Assembly: GCA_036346275.1 (NCBI GenBank)
Contig: CM070723.1
Span: 28,960,176 to 29,024,175 of the forward strand
Length of the DNA: 64,000 nt
Reading direction: 5' to 3'
DNA from: Otatea glauca
Taxonomy: Eukaryota > Streptophyta > Magnoliopsida > Poales > Poaceae
Each line of letters begins with the position of its first letter. Position 1 is the first letter of the stretch. This document shows, one piece after another, positions 23,553 to 34,439 of the stretch. The translations under genes and the position numbers were made by a program. Below the pieces are notes generated by a model that searched no databases, was not told where the DNA came from, and saw nothing but the letters and a program-made list of their open reading frames with translations.

Positions 23553-23724
23553 TCATTTAAGGAGATGGTTGAAATGTGCTTGGTCAAAGATCAAACTAAG
23601 AGGCCAACAGTTGAGAAGTTGCTAAAACATTCATTTTTCAAAAATGCAAAACCTCCAGAATTGACACTTAAGTGTATCTTAACTGATTTACCTCCTCTAT
23701 GGGAGCGTGTAAAGACACTCCAGA
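23553..23724 (+). pseudogene. Captured STE20/FRAY-like protein kinase fragment
   Basis: An open stretch of about 57 codons reads as the C-terminal end of a plant STE20/OSR1-like kinase domain: EMVEMCLVKDQTKRPT (the subdomain XI Arg region), LLKHSFFKNAKPPEL, then ILTDLPPLWERVKTLQ. It has no ATG of its own and no upstream catalytic lobes. It is flanked by repeats and AT-rich DNA. Just after it (23725-23748) GTTGCTAAAGCATTCATTTTTC repeats part of its own sequence, a small duplication. Lying inside a CACTA element, it is a captured host gene piece. Confidence 0.8.
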
Positions 23725-23748
23725 GTTGCTAAAGCATTCATTTTTCTG

Positions 23749-25100
23749 TCTTGATGATCAAGGTCAAAGCTGATAATGTAAAATTCAAAGGTAAGAAAGG
23801 TAAGTAATGTTATACCAAGATGGAACAAAATGATAAGCTAGTGTTAATTATTAACAGGTTTTCAATCATTATTTTAACATAATACTGCACACTTCACTAT
23901 TTCAGCACAAATGGGAGCTATATCTTCAGACTTCCTGCTACTACAATGTTGATTTCCAAAGTTGTACCGCAGGCCCACAGCTATAAAGCAACCAATAATC
24001 GTAGTTGACTCTAAAAGTTTGGAACCATATATCGATTCATATTCCTCTTTTTTCACAAAAAGAACATAAAACAATTACACAAGAATACATTGGACATACC
24101 TATTTAATAATAGCCCAATATCTGAATTGGCAAATGTAGCACTGGATTGAAGAAAATTGGAAACCTTAATATCGATAGCGAGATAGCGTAAAACCGAAAA
24201 CTCATTATTTCAATAATAACATTAAACCCGAACTTGCGGAGTGCACCACCAAGTCTTCATGAGTGATGACCAAAATATACATGCAAATGTTCTAGAAGTC
24301 TACCAGAACAAACATAAGAACACCTGCACAACAAACCAAGAAAATGGTGAATATATCACAGATTTCGTCGATGAAGGAAGACAAAGAAACTCGGAAATGT
24401 CATTAACTGTAGATCGCATTAGTATTCACAACTTAAGAAAAGACAAGTGGTGCAGAGAACTAATTGTAATTAGTGCTTTAGGACAACTATTTTCATTATT
24501 CCTTAGAAGCAAAATGGACAATTGATTGAGAAATTCGTTTGAATGCTCGTATCTGATATAGCAGGATGATATTTGGAAGTTGTTATTAAAAGCTCAAATT
24601 CTTGGGAACAAACTGATGAGCTGAGAGTCAAATTCTTTGGAATATCAAGAACTGACATAATACAAGTTAATTTACTGTGCTTCTACATAGACCACAACCA
24701 TACACGCTTGATTATGGAACAATTGAAACACTGAAAAATTGAAAACCTTATATCAGTAGCAAAACACTGAAAACTCATTGTTTTCCAAAATTATGCCACG
24801 ATGATCTTTGGATCCATTACACCCGAACTTGCCAAGAACACGTAGTCTTCATGAGTGATGACCAAAATGAACACAGTATCTAGATCCTACCAGAACAACG
24901 ATAGAACACCTACACATCACATATTTCGTCCAGGAAGGAAGAAAAAAACTTTGAAATGCCATGAACTGTGTATTACACTTCTGCAAATTATGAGAACACA
25001 AGTGGGATGGAGAACAAATCATAAGTAATGCTTTAGAACAAAGAAATATGAGAACCCTTCCTACTATTATATTTACCAACAGAGAAAGCTTGCATTAGAG
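23749..25100. repeat. CACTA-E internal region with a direct duplication
   Basis: Sequence around 24110-24300 and 24720-24870 is shared: AAAACTCATT, CCCGAACTTGC and GTCTTCATGAGTGATGACCAAAAT occur in both in the same order, followed by similar CTACCAGAACAA...ACACCT text. No protein is recognised; open frames here are short and unsupported. It may be intron or flank of a captured gene. Confidence 0.6.
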
Positions 25101-25106
25101 CCATAC

Positions 25107-25276
25107 CGAGAAATCCATATCACCAAAGTCACCAACTGCAGCATAAATAGCATGAGGTCAGTTTGCACTGAATTAGACAGTACTAAAACCAACACATACT
25201 GCAATCAAGACTTACTTCCAAGGTCTTCATCATCCTCATCTTGCCATTTATCCCAGTCAACCTTCAAGAAGATAGG
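25107..25276 (-). pseudogene. Captured p23-like co-chaperone exons
   Basis: On the minus strand 25276-25216 reads PIFLKVDWDKWQDEDDED, the acidic segment that follows the CS domain in plant p23-type HSP90 co-chaperones. It ends at a GTAAGT donor. After an ~80 bp intron ending CTGCAG, 25135-25107 continues in phase with GDFGDMDFS, also p23-like, and ends at a GTATGG donor. Intron and splice sites are preserved, so the piece was captured as DNA and not through mRNA. The N-terminal CS domain is not seen. A GC-rich leader lies just upstream on the same strand. Confidence 0.72.
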
Positions 25277-25319
25277 TAGAGAGGAAACAATTATGCATAA
25301 TAAGAAACCTTCTTACTAG

Positions 25320-25650
25320 GAGGCGGCGTGGGGAGCAGGAGGTGGTGTGGAGAGGAGGCGGCGACACTTGAGGGCGGTGGGAGGCGACGCTTGAGGGCGG
25401 TGTGCCGGGATGAGGTCGCCGGTGGAGGGAGAAGCCGCCGGAGGGGGGAGCTGGTCGTGGAGGCCGAGGACACCAGGGTGGAGGACGCGTCGGTGGGAGG
25501 CGCGGGGGGGAGCTGGTCACGGTGGCCGAGGACGCCGGGGTGGAGGACGCGCTGGTTGGGGGAGGAGCCACTGGAGGGGGGAGCTGGTCGCGGAGGCCGA
25601 GGATGCAAGCTAGGGTTTGAGAGGGCGAGCTACAAGTGAAATGGCGCAGG
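25320..25650 (-). promoter_or_regulatory. CACTA-E GC-rich leader upstream of p23 exons
   Basis: On the minus strand this begins CTCAAACCCTAGCTTGCA, a typical plant 5' leader start, and continues as CT/CG-rich low-complexity sequence. It lies between the internal repeat block (25690-26420) and the p23 exons. Proline-rich open frames on this strand and their Gly/Arg-rich shadows are not credible proteins. Confidence 0.5.
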
Positions 25651-25689
25651 ATGAAAAACCGAAGCGCGCAACGCATTAAAGCTGTCCGA

Positions 25690-26520
25690 GCTCAGGCTTC
25701 TTGTATCGGTTCACAAAGAAAACCGATTCTGATGAAATACTATCTATATCGGTTTGTATAAAGAACCGATACTAATAACAACGCACTATCTATACCGGTT
25801 TTCATAAAGAACCGATGCTTATAACCGAGACAACTATGTGTATCAGTTTTTATAAAGAACCGATACTAATAAGTTATTTGTATCGGTTTTCAGAAAAAAC
25901 CGATACTAATAATTGTTGCACTGCACAAGTCGATTTATAGAGCATCACTATTGGTTTTTCACAAAACCGACACAAATATTTACCATTATCACTATCGGTT
26001 TTTGAATAAAACCGACACAGATGTATCTCATTGCACAAAGCTAATAATAGAACATCACTATCGGTTTTTCATAAAAACCGACACAAATTCTGTAATTAAC
26101 ACAATCGGTTTTTTAGCAAAATCGACACAAATTCTGTAATTAACACAATCAGTTCACTATCGAGTTTGAACTCACTTCACTATCGTTTTTTCACTAAAAA
26201 CCGACACAAAAGTATATGAAGGTACTATCGTTTTTTCATAGAAACCGACACAAATAAAAAAGACATCCGTATCGGTTTTCAGAAAAAACTGACACAAATG
26301 ACTAGATATCAGTATCGGTTTTGGGCCGGAACCGACACAAATAAAGAGCATATCAAGACGCTTTTTGCTAGAACCGACACAAATGAAGGTTTTAGGGTGA
26401 ACTAATACACATTTGTATTAGTTCTAATAGGAAACCGATTGTAATAATATTTCATTAGGAACAAATTGCGCATTTACACCTCTTGTGTCGCTTTTTAGTA
26501 AGAACCGATTGGATTGACCA
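25690..26520 (-). repeat. CACTA-E internal repeat block
   Basis: Around 15 pairs of TATCGGTTTT...AAAACCGACACAAAT (with a CCGATACTAATA variant nearest the leader) lie immediately upstream of the GC-rich leader. They are not at the element end, which is about 800 bp further right. CACTA-G has the same GTGTCGGTTTTTT...AACCGATAGTGAT array upstream of its own leader. Confidence 0.82.
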
Positions 26521-26890
26521 ATTAGGTATTACATCACAATCGTGCACCTGTCATTAAAATGACCATAACTTTTGCATGCGGTGTCCGTTTTTGATGTATG
26601 AGTACTCGAATCGAAGAGGACAAAGAGATAGATTGGAAAATCCATTAAGTCAAGCCTAAGTCGCGAATTCTTCGTGAGGCTTCGGAAAAAGTGTCAACCC
26701 CAAAAAACGACGTTTAAGGCCTCAAAAAAACCTCTGAAGTTTCGGTAACCGTTTTCGTTGATTGTTCGTTGCTAGTTTCAATTTGCTTTCATTATAGCTT
26801 GTGTAATCCTTGTTTCCAGTTTATATTTTAGAGTATGCTCATTTGTGAGAGTTTGATTCTGAAAAAATTTTATATAAAATAGATATTACA
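26521..26890. other. CACTA-E unique spacer
   Basis: About 370 bp of non-repetitive DNA between two repeat blocks. It includes CATAACTTTTGCATGCGGTGTCCG and a GCCTCAAAAAAACC stretch. I see no gene or RNA in it. Confidence 0.4.
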
Positions 26891-27322
26891 TAATATCAAC
26901 AGTCACAATCGGTTCTTAGCTAGAACCGATTATGATAACACACCCTCATCACAATCGGTTCTTACTCATAACCAACACAAATGAGGGTGCCCCTCATCAT
27001 ATTGCTAGAACCGATTGTGATAACACCCCCTCATCTGTGTCGGTTCTGAGAAAGAACCGATACAGATGAGGATGTGTCATCACAATCGGTTCTAGCTAAG
27101 AACCGATTGTGATGATGGGCATGCACCTCATCTATGTCGGTTCTTAGATATAACCGATTGTGATGATACCTCTCATCACAATCGGTTCTAACTCAGAACC
27201 GATTGTGATGACTCTGGTTCCAAAAATTACAAATTACATACATATATCACAATCGGTTTTTTCCTCAAAAGTTAGAAACCGACACAAATGAAGCGATAGT
27301 ATTGTATCATTTTGTAGCAGTG
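26891..27322 (-). repeat. CACTA-E right terminal repeat block
   Basis: Pairs of ATCACAATCGGTTCT and AGAACCGATTGTGAT with GTGTCGGTTCT variants. The outermost ~80 bp, read inverted, align with the first 80 bp of CACTA-G (CTATCGCTTCAT, GTCGGTT, GGAAAAAA, CGATTGTGATA in the same order). Confidence 0.88.
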
Positions 27323-28139
27323 TCAATAAATGGAATATCATTTAAATAGTTCATTAAAATTTTGTATACCATTTCAACAGGTCTCTTAGCAAATAATCTT
27401 TTCATTTGGGTCACCTCCGGCAATTGTTCACGTTCAACGTGTTCTTTTTTCCTCGAGGAGTATGGGTGTGTAGCTGCTGGTTATCCTCCGCGTACCCTGT
27501 GGTTGCGATTTGCTGAATAGAGCTCTATTTCAGATTGAAGATAACTTTTCGACACATCATGTTGCTCTATATAAATTTTTCACTTTTGACCACTTTATTT
27601 GTTCTTATCAACTCACACTTCGCGGCATACTATTTCTCCCATTTTTCCATTATTAATTTCTCCGACTCTCATACCTAATTAAATTGGACTAGTTATCTTG
27701 GTCAAATCAGAGAAAAACAAATGATTGCTCAAGAATGTCTTGTTTAGAAGTGACAAATAGTTTGAGAGCCATAGATTACGGACAAATTTTGGTCTTTCCT
27801 GTCTATTACGTCCATTCCTTTTTACTTCGTCCTACGTTTTAACTATTAATATAATAAAAATTATTTAGATTGAAATATGAAAATTATACTATTTGGTAAT
27901 ATTATAATTTTATTAGTATATATATAAGGAAAGATATGAAAGATAATGGTTAAAATTGTAAAAAAGAGAAAAACATCAGATAAAAAAATTAAAGTGAGCC
28001 CCAATCCGAAGAACGGTCATGAATTGGCAGGAGATAGTCGGGTACAAGTTGCGAGCCGAGCAGCTTAGCTCAGAAAACGCCAGAAGCAAATGCACCGGGT
28101 CGTCCGGCATTGGTCGGCGATAGCGGTGGGAGAATCCAT
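27323..28139. other. Intergenic DNA between CACTA-E and the AWPM-19 promoter
   Basis: AT-rich sequence with no reading frame I can support and no recognised repeat ends. 27840-27930 is especially AT-rich (TATTAATATAATAAAAATTATTTAG). 28010-28139 becomes GC-balanced and may be distal promoter. Confidence 0.4.
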
Positions 28140-28147
28140 CCACTGCG

Positions 28148-28283
28148 GAACTTTTTTAAAAATGATATATTTTTAAAATAATTTTACAAAAATACACATA
28201 TTTGTGATATTTATGTATTTTTGTAATTGTTTTTTATTATTTTATAAAATTATTTTAAAATGCATTATTTAAAAACAATTCTG
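28148..28283. mobile_element. Small fold-back MITE with 8-bp target duplication
   Basis: A 136-bp AT-rich palindromic sequence is flanked on both sides by CCACTGCG (28140-28147 and 28284-28291). 8-bp duplications are typical of hAT-type elements. The arms pair over most of their length: TTTTAAAATAATTTTACAAAAATACA against the inverted TGTATTTTTGTAATTG...AAATTATTTTAAAA segment. It lies about 490 bp upstream of the AWPM-19 start codon. Confidence 0.72.
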
Positions 28284-28397
28284 CCACTGCGTGCCTGGGA
28301 TGTACCCAGCCGATCGAGAGCGCCAGATCGGTCGACACGCGTACAGCCCGCACCACCTGTGGGCTGCTTGGGCTCGATGAGCTGGCGAGACCGCCCA

Positions 28398-28424
28398 CAC
28401 GTGTCACTCCGTCCCGTGCATGCA
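28398..28424 (+). promoter_or_regulatory. G-box/ABRE-like CACGTG and RY-like GCATGCA upstream of AWPM-19 gene
   Basis: ACACGTGTC (G-box core 28398-28403) is followed by GCATGCA (RY core, 28418-28424). ABRE-type and RY motifs are the classic pair in ABA- and seed-maturation-responsive promoters, which fits the known expression of AWPM-19 family genes. Function is inferred from motif and position. Confidence 0.45.
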
Positions 28425-28601
28425 GAGACCGCCTCGCTATCTTCCTGGCCGTTGCTCCTCTTCCGCCGCTTCACCTTCACGCATGCGAATAAACAAACGG
28501 ATAAGATCACCGCTAGGGCCAACTGACCTGGCTTTCTCCCAAACGCCGCGCCTTTAGAGAGCTGTTCGTTGTAGCTTGTCCCGTAGTCCTCCTATATTAC
28601 C

Positions 28602-28609
28602 TACGTGGC
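28602..28609 (+). promoter_or_regulatory. ABRE-like TACGTGGC near a TATA-like sequence
   Basis: TACGTGGC matches the ABRE core and lies 159 bp before the ATG. A TATATTA run (28593-28599) sits just upstream. Either could be part of the core promoter; the transcription start is not visible. Confidence 0.4.
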
Positions 28610-28767
28610 TTCAACCTCAAGTGCGGTCTTCTCTCCGTCGATGCTCGGCATAGAGCGAGCTCTCTACTAGCTAGCCTCCTAGGTAGAACGAGTGAGAAGG
28701 ATTAATCCTGTGTTGTTGCGTCGGTGAGGTAGGGAAGAGAGGAGCTAGTTAGCTAGGCCGCGCTCCA

Positions 28768-29470
28768 ATGGCGGGGGTTGGGAGGAACATGATCGCGCCG
28801 CTCATGCTGCTCAACCTCGTCATGTACCTCGTCGTCGTCGGCTTGGCGAGCTGGAACCTCAACCACTTCATCAACGGCCAGACCAACTACCCGGGTACGA
28901 ATTCGGAGCTTGATCTGGTGCGTGCGTACGTACGTGCTGTCATGTATGGTTCTTGATTTGGATCTCGTCGTGTGTGTCGCATATATGGCAGGTGTGGCCG
29001 GCAACGGCGCGACGTTCTACTTCCTGGTGTTCGCCATCCTGGCCGGTGTGGTCGGCGCAGCCTCCAAGTTCGCCGGCGTCCACCACGTCCGCGCGTGGCG
29101 CCACGACAGCCTCGCCACCAACGCCGCCTCCTCGCTCATCGCTTGGGCCATCACCGCACTCGCCTTCGGGTCCGTCACTGGAAGAATGACTCGATTTGAA
29201 GTTTGAATTAGCTGCTCTGCATTGATTTCTCACGCTAATATAATTTGGTGGTGATCGATCTGCAGGCTGGCGTGCAAGGAGATCCACATCGGTGGGCACC
29301 GCGGGTGGAGGCTGAGGGTGCTGGAGGCGTTCGTTATCATCCTCGCCTTCACGCAGCTCTTCTACGTGCTCATGCTCCATGCGGGCCTCTTTGGCGGCAG
29401 CGGTGGCTACCGGGACCATGATTATGGCGTCGGAGGCGCAGCTGGCGAGCCCAAGGGCCCGAGGGTCTGA
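28768..29470 (+). CDS. AWPM-19-like plasma-membrane protein, 3 exons, 169 aa
   Basis: Exons 28768-28894, 28992-29169 and 29266-29470 join to 510 nt. Both introns have GT...AG ends (97 and 96 bp) and restore the frame at PG/VAGNGATFYF and LAFG/LACKEIH. The protein shows the family hallmarks: start MAGVGRNMIAPLMLLNLVMY, NGQTN, GNGATFYFLVFAILAGVVG, HVRAWR, and CKEIHIGGHRGWR before the last membrane segment (VLEAFVIILAFTQLFYVLML). Four hydrophobic segments are visible at residues ~8-28, ~50-70, ~86-102 and ~117-137. Family members are small plasma-membrane proteins induced by ABA, cold or seed maturation; the rice member PM1 is reported as an ABA importer. ABRE/RY motifs lie upstream and an AATAAT-type poly(A) signal at 29524. 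It looks intact. Confidence 0.93.
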
Positions 29471-29849
29471 TCGAGTTCCGCGCGTCCTTAGTTGCCTACC
29501 TCTAGGGGTTTCACGAAATGATGAATAATATATATGTGGTTTTTTAGTTGTGTCCCGTGTATGTAACTAGTCATCAGCTCATCTTTAGTTTAGTAGCCTG
29601 TTTGTACATGTCATTAGTGTGTGTGTTATGATCTGTATTTTGCATGCAATCAGAGCAGCGACATTTGAGGTCATGGAGTTCGCTGTCAGTGTCGGAAGTC
29701 TCCTTCTCAGCAAGGCACAGGTCTTCTTCAACCTCTCCTCCACCTCCAGTCTTCAGTCCGGCCCCCCTCTTCTCGCCGGCAAGTCGATCGTCGGAGTTGA
29801 GCGGGAGGCCAGGTGTCCCAACCTGTACACATCAGGAACAACACACAAG
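29471..29849. other. 3' flank of the AWPM-19 gene
   Basis: 3' untranslated and intergenic DNA. A pyrimidine-rich tract lies at 29690-29770. No gene is recognised; open frames on the + strand that run on into 29850-30144 are shadows of the BAHD pseudogene. Confidence 0.4.
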
Positions 29850-30149
29850 TCCACTTCATATAATACCTGCAAGAACAGTGCTTGCCAAGAGCATCTACCG
29901 TGTCGCCCGTGTCGCACGGGTACGGCGGCGCCACCGGCTCACCGAACTACTCCAGCCGGACGTCCGCGTCCGCCTCGACGAATACCACACCTTCCCCGGT
30001 GCAGTCGACCGACAGCTTGCCATCGGGAAGCTCCGGCAGACGGTCGGCAGTCTGGTAGTAGTGCATCAGGGCCTCCGCGAGGAAACCGGCGGCCCCTGGC
30101 CTTGGTCCACAAGGCCCCTTCGGAAGAACTCGACTAAGTGGTGACCTAT
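29850..30149 (-). pseudogene. BAHD acyltransferase pseudogene, internal part
   Basis: On the minus strand 30090-29950 reads EALMHYYQTADRLPELPDG, then LSVDCTGEGVVFVEADADVRLE, the hallmark N-terminal segment of grass BAHD (HXXXD) acyltransferases. An in-frame TAG replaces the codon after RLE, and the frame continues FGEPVAPPYPC. The homology fades below ~29880. The HXXXD and DFGWG motifs are not found, so the C-terminal half is gone. The region next to CACTA-F (30149-30093) is also scrambled against family expectation. The N-terminal part lies across CACTA-F at 40450-40567. Confidence 0.82.
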
Positions 30150-30430
30150 CACTACTACAGAACTGGGCATCTCACAACCGGTCTATTAGAAGCGGTTTGG
30201 TGCGAATCCGTTGTGATCTTCGCACCAGAAGCGGTTCGTTGGCAACGGTCCGGAGAGGGCTTCCAGAAGCGGTTGGAGACACGAACCGCTTCTGAAGGTT
30301 GCGTTCTAGAAGCGGTTTTTTTCTTAAACCGCTTCTAATATTTTCAGAAGCGGTTTGAGAAAAGAACCGCTTCTAGAACGCACCCTTCAGAAGCGGTTCG
30401 TGTCTCCAACCGCTTCTAGAAGCCCTCCCG
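30150..30430 (+). repeat. CACTA-F left terminal repeats (AGAAGCGGTT type)
   Basis: Pairs of AGAAGCGGTT and AACCGCTTCT separated by 10-15 bp, repeated to within 10 bp of the TATA-like box of the transposase gene. Confidence 0.88.
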
Positions 30431-30438
30431 CGCAGCGC

Positions 30439-30472
30439 ATTTAAACCCTTCTTCCTCCATGCGCCAGCAGAG
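30439..30472 (+). promoter_or_regulatory. CACTA-F transposase promoter: TATA-like box and short leader
   Basis: ATTTAAA (30439-30445) follows the repeat block directly. The short leader ends CAGCAGAG before the donor GTACGA (30473). The intron ends at TATAG (31071), right before the ATG at 31072. Confidence 0.5.
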
Positions 30473-31071
30473 GTACGAATACAATCGAACAGAGAAGGCC
30501 GACCAAGCGCTATTCTTGGGGAGGTGCTGTCCAAATTTTTAATTGGAGGTGATTAGCTCTAAATTAAGTGTTTCAAAGTTAGTAACATCATGTGAACATC
30601 CTTCTCACCTAGATATTGCTATTTTTTTCAATGGATGTGGAGAAATCTTGAACTTTTTAAGCATTATCGAAAATTTGTTTTCCGTGCCTTGTTTTATTGT
30701 TGTATGAAGATGTAGATGGAGATCTAGTTCAAAATATGACATTACAAGGTAAAGGTGATTGGAAGCTTTAGATCTATGTGGTTGTTAGCTTTAGAATCTT
30801 AAATATCACAATATTGGGAGAGATCTAGGTACAACATTGCAAGGAAGTAATTATTGGTGTATGAAATAAAATAGAAAAACATGTAGAAGGATAAAAAATA
30901 ATTACAAATGTAGGAAGGGATACAAAATAATTAGAAAGGTAGGTCTTTAATTAGATGACGGTGTAGGTGGAGTTTTTTCTGTTGGGTTTAAATGTTACGA
31001 AATTTAAGTTAGGTCATAATTTTTCTAACGGAATTTGTTATAATTTTTAATGAAATTATAACTTGGTATAG

Positions 31072-34000
31072 ATGAATCGGCAATGGATGTACAATGCGGA
31101 CCGTCGCTCGAGAGAGTTCATTGATGGCGTGCAGGCTTTTCTCGATGCAGCCGTTGCATTCTTGCCTCCAGGCAGCTTCATATGTTGTCCGTGTGTAGAT
31201 TGCAAGAACGAGAAGGAGCACTCCCAGCGATGGCAAGTTATGAACCACTTGATCATGAGAGGTTTCATGCCAAACTATACCTGTTGGAGCAACCATGGCG
31301 AAGTTGAGGTGATTAGCCAAGAAGACGATGAAGAAGACGAGGAAGAGGAAGATGGATTCAACAGTATCCCGGACGACACGCAATACTGTTCCGTGGAAGA
31401 AACACTTGGTGACTTTGGTGATGATGAGCTAGACCGGATCTGTGCGTGGACGAGAGGGAGACTACACGGATGAAAGATCGTTCGAGAAGTTCCAACGCAT
31501 GTTAGAGGACCACGTAACTCTTTTGTACCCAAAGCGTAGGCGGGCCACAAAAAGCTGCGTACACCTGGAACTCATGCAATGGAAGGCTAGAAATGGTGTG
31601 TCGATAAGGGATTCGATGAGGTGTTATCACTCGTAAAGAAGTTGCTTCGAAGATAACACTGCCCGAATCTACATATGAAGCCAAGCAAGTCGTCATCCTT
31701 TGGGATTGAAAGTACGTAAGATACACGCATGTCCTAATGATTGTATCTGATCGTAATGAGTATGCCGATTTGGATGTTTGTCCGATTGTGCGAGAGAATC
31801 ACGGTATAAGGTGAAGCGTGACGATCCAGTGAAATAGATGAGGAGCGTAAGAAGAAGAGACCTCCGGCTAAAGTGTTGTGGTATTTCCCGTGATCCCCGA
31901 TTGAAACGTATGTTTGCTAACAAAGCGCATGCCCGGATGATGCGTTGGCACAAAGAAGAGCGTAAGGACGACGGGATGCTTAGACACCCGCAGATGGCTC
32001 ACGGTGGAGGAAAGTCGACCGGACGCATCCGGACTTCGCAGATGAGGTGAGAAACATAAGGTTTGGGTTGAGTGCGATGGGATGAATCCTTTCGAGAATT
32101 GAGCGCAGACCATAGCACCGCCCGTTACACTATGTATCTATAACATTCCTCCATGGCTGTGCATGAAGCGAAAGTATATCATGATGCCGTTGTTGATCCA
32201 AGGCCCCAAGCAACCGGAAATGACATCGATGTCTCACGAAACCATTGGTTGAAGATCTTGTGACGCTGTGGGACGATGGTGCAAGGGTATGGGATGAGTA
32301 CAAAGGGAGTATTTCACCCACGTGCATTGTTATTTGTAACAATCAACGATTGGCCTGCTCTCAGAACTGTCCGCCTAACTATCAAAGGATATAGAGCACG
32401 CATCCAAATGCTTAGATGAAACGGACGGCACGCACGAAAAACTCTCGGAAGGTTGTGTACATGGGTCACCGTAGGTTTCTTCTTACGAGTCACCCGTTGC
32501 GGAAGGAAGGCAGGAAATTTAACGGGCAACCAGACCTTCGTGCAAGGCCTCAGCATCGTAGTGGGCCATGTGTGTTTGCTATAGTAAAGGATTTGAAAGT
32601 AGTATTTGGAAAGGGTCCTGGAAGCAAACATGTGCAGAATGAGGATGGTCATGCACCCATGTGGAAGAAGAAATCAATATTTTGGGACTTGCCTTATTGG
32701 GAAGTTATGGAGGCTCGTCACTCACTTGACTTCATGCACATCACGAAGAATGTATGCTTGAACCTGCTAGGCTACATAGATATGTACGGAAAATCGAAAG
32801 ATACACTGCAAGCTCGGAAGGACCTTAAACTCTTGGAACTGAGTAACAACCTACAACCCAAAAAGAGAGAGAAAGGACAACATTACCTACATCCTGCGAG
32901 CTACACTCTAAGCAAAGAAGAGAAAAAAAGCGTGATAGAGTTCCTGAACAGTGTGAAGGTTCCTTCCGGATACTCCTCGAATGTAAAGAGACTCGTAAAC
33001 ACGAAAGAGAATAAAATCGTACACATGAAATCCCATGACTGTCTTGTGTTAATGACACAGTTGCTCCCAGTGGCTGTGAGAGGCATACTGCCCGAGTGGG
33101 TACGAGGGACAATCACAAAGCTATGTTCTTTTTTCAACGCGATTTCACAGAAGGTCATCGACCCAGATAAACTAAGTAAGCTGCAGGATGACGTGGTACA
33201 AAGTTTGGTTAGTTTTGAGATGATCTTTCCTCTTGCATTCTTTGATATTATGGTTCATCTCACTGTTCACCTTGTCAAAGAGATAGGTATTCTTGGACCC
33301 GTGTATCTACACAACATGTTCCCTTCGAGAGGTACATGAGTGTGCTAAAGAAGTATGTTCAGTAACCGTTCTCGTCAGGAAGGATGCATTGCCGAGGGTT
33401 ATGGGGCAGAGGAGGTGATTGAGTTTTGTGTGGATTACATTAATGATCTAAACCCGATCGGCGCCCCTATATCACGCCATGAGGGAGGCTACGGGAAAAG
33501 GGACACTAGGAAGGAAAGCAATTGCATGCAATGATCTTCTTACATTTAAGCAAGCACATTTCACGGTTTTGAAACAATCAACTATAGTGGCCCGTATGTC
33601 CTTGAGCACAAGAGTATTCTACGCCGCGATTTCCGGGAGGTCCGAGGATTGGATAACACTGAAGCACATGGATTCTTTGGCGCTTGGTTACAAAAGTACA
33701 TCCTTTTGAAAGGGTCAAACAATGAGCAGTTAACGCTTGGCTCTGGGACCATCTAGTGAAATCGTGACATTCAAGGGGTGCGAGATAAATGGTTACACAT
33801 TTTACACGGATCGCAGGATAACAAGAGCACCAACCAAAATAGCGGTGTCCGTATAGACGCCAAGACAACAAAGGCAAGGTGGATACATATTATGGTTTCA
33901 TAGAAGAGATATGGGAGCTTGACTATGGACCTTTGAAGGTCCTCTATTTAAGTGCCAATGGGTCAAACCGACTTCAAGCGGTGTGAAGGTAGACAAACAC

Positions 34001-34390
34001 GGTATGACAATCGTGGACCTCACGCAAGTCGGCTATAGGCGCGAACCGCTCATCCTCGCGAACGATGTGAGATGGTCTTCTACGTAATGGACATGTCAAG
34101 CAAACCTAAGAAGCATAAGGACAAGCGTAAAGATTGTAGTACTAAGCCAAAGCGACATGTGGTTCTACAAGGCAAACGAAGGATTGTTGGAGTTGAGGAC
34201 GTCACGCAGCGAGGAAGAGTATAGTCGATTCGACGAGATCCTCCTTTCATTGTGGATGTCGACATAAGCCTCTTCAATGACACAGACGTGGATACTCCTT
34301 TCATACGTCGCGATCATAATGAAGGAACACTTGTAAAGACAAAATACGTTACATTACTTAAGATGTACCCCTCACCGTATGAACTATGTA
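31072..34390 (+). pseudogene. CACTA-F TNP2-type transposase (decayed)
   Basis: The ATG follows a splice acceptor directly. The N-terminal transposase-associated domain is intact (31072-31440: MNRQWMYNADRRSREFIDGV, CPCVDCKNEKEH, HLIMRGFMPNYTCW) and ends in an acidic run. The TNP2 core is broken between 31440 and 32400, where its GLSxDG segment (near 32070) is frameshifted. 32416-33339 is a long open stretch with the C-terminal half of the core (FWDLPYWEVMEARHSLDFMH) and DUF4218-like sequence (MKSHDCLVLMTQLLPVAVRG). Later DUF4218 and DUF4216 pieces run to about 34390 in mixed frames. It resembles CACTA-H's transposase closely. Not functional as it stands. Confidence 0.88.
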
Positions 34391-34439
34391 TATGTAAGTC
34401 TTTTACAAGATGAAGTGTTTATTTGGAATGAATGTAAAG

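Larger units (their letters stand above)
22982..27322 (-). mobile_element. CACTA-E: 4.3 kb non-autonomous CACTA carrying host gene fragments
   Basis: The left end reads CACTACTACACAAAT and the right end is CACTGCTACAAAATG inverted. Both flanking triplets (22979-22981 and 27323-27325) are TCA, a clean 3-bp duplication. There is no transposase. Subterminal arrays of ATCGGTTCT / AGAACCGAT repeats fill both ends. Inside are an STE20-like kinase fragment (+ strand) and, on the minus strand, a GC-rich leader followed by p23 co-chaperone exons. Both ends align with those of CACTA-G in inverted orientation, so E and G are one family. Confidence 0.92.

Noticed and set aside
23874..24525. Small frames of 66 and 94 codons in CACTA-E
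   Set aside because: No recognised similarity; the second lies in sequence duplicated at 24.8 kb where the frame is not kept.
25257..25676. Proline/Ser-rich minus-strand frame of 139 codons
   Set aside because: Lies in the GC-rich leader of CACTA-E; repetitive composition, no domain.
28940..29419. 159-codon minus-strand open frame
   Set aside because: Antisense shadow of AWPM-19 exons 2-3; the + strand has family motifs and consistent splice sites.
29619..30144. Two overlapping + strand frames of 166-172 codons
   Set aside because: They are shadows of the minus-strand BAHD pseudogene, which has specific family motifs.
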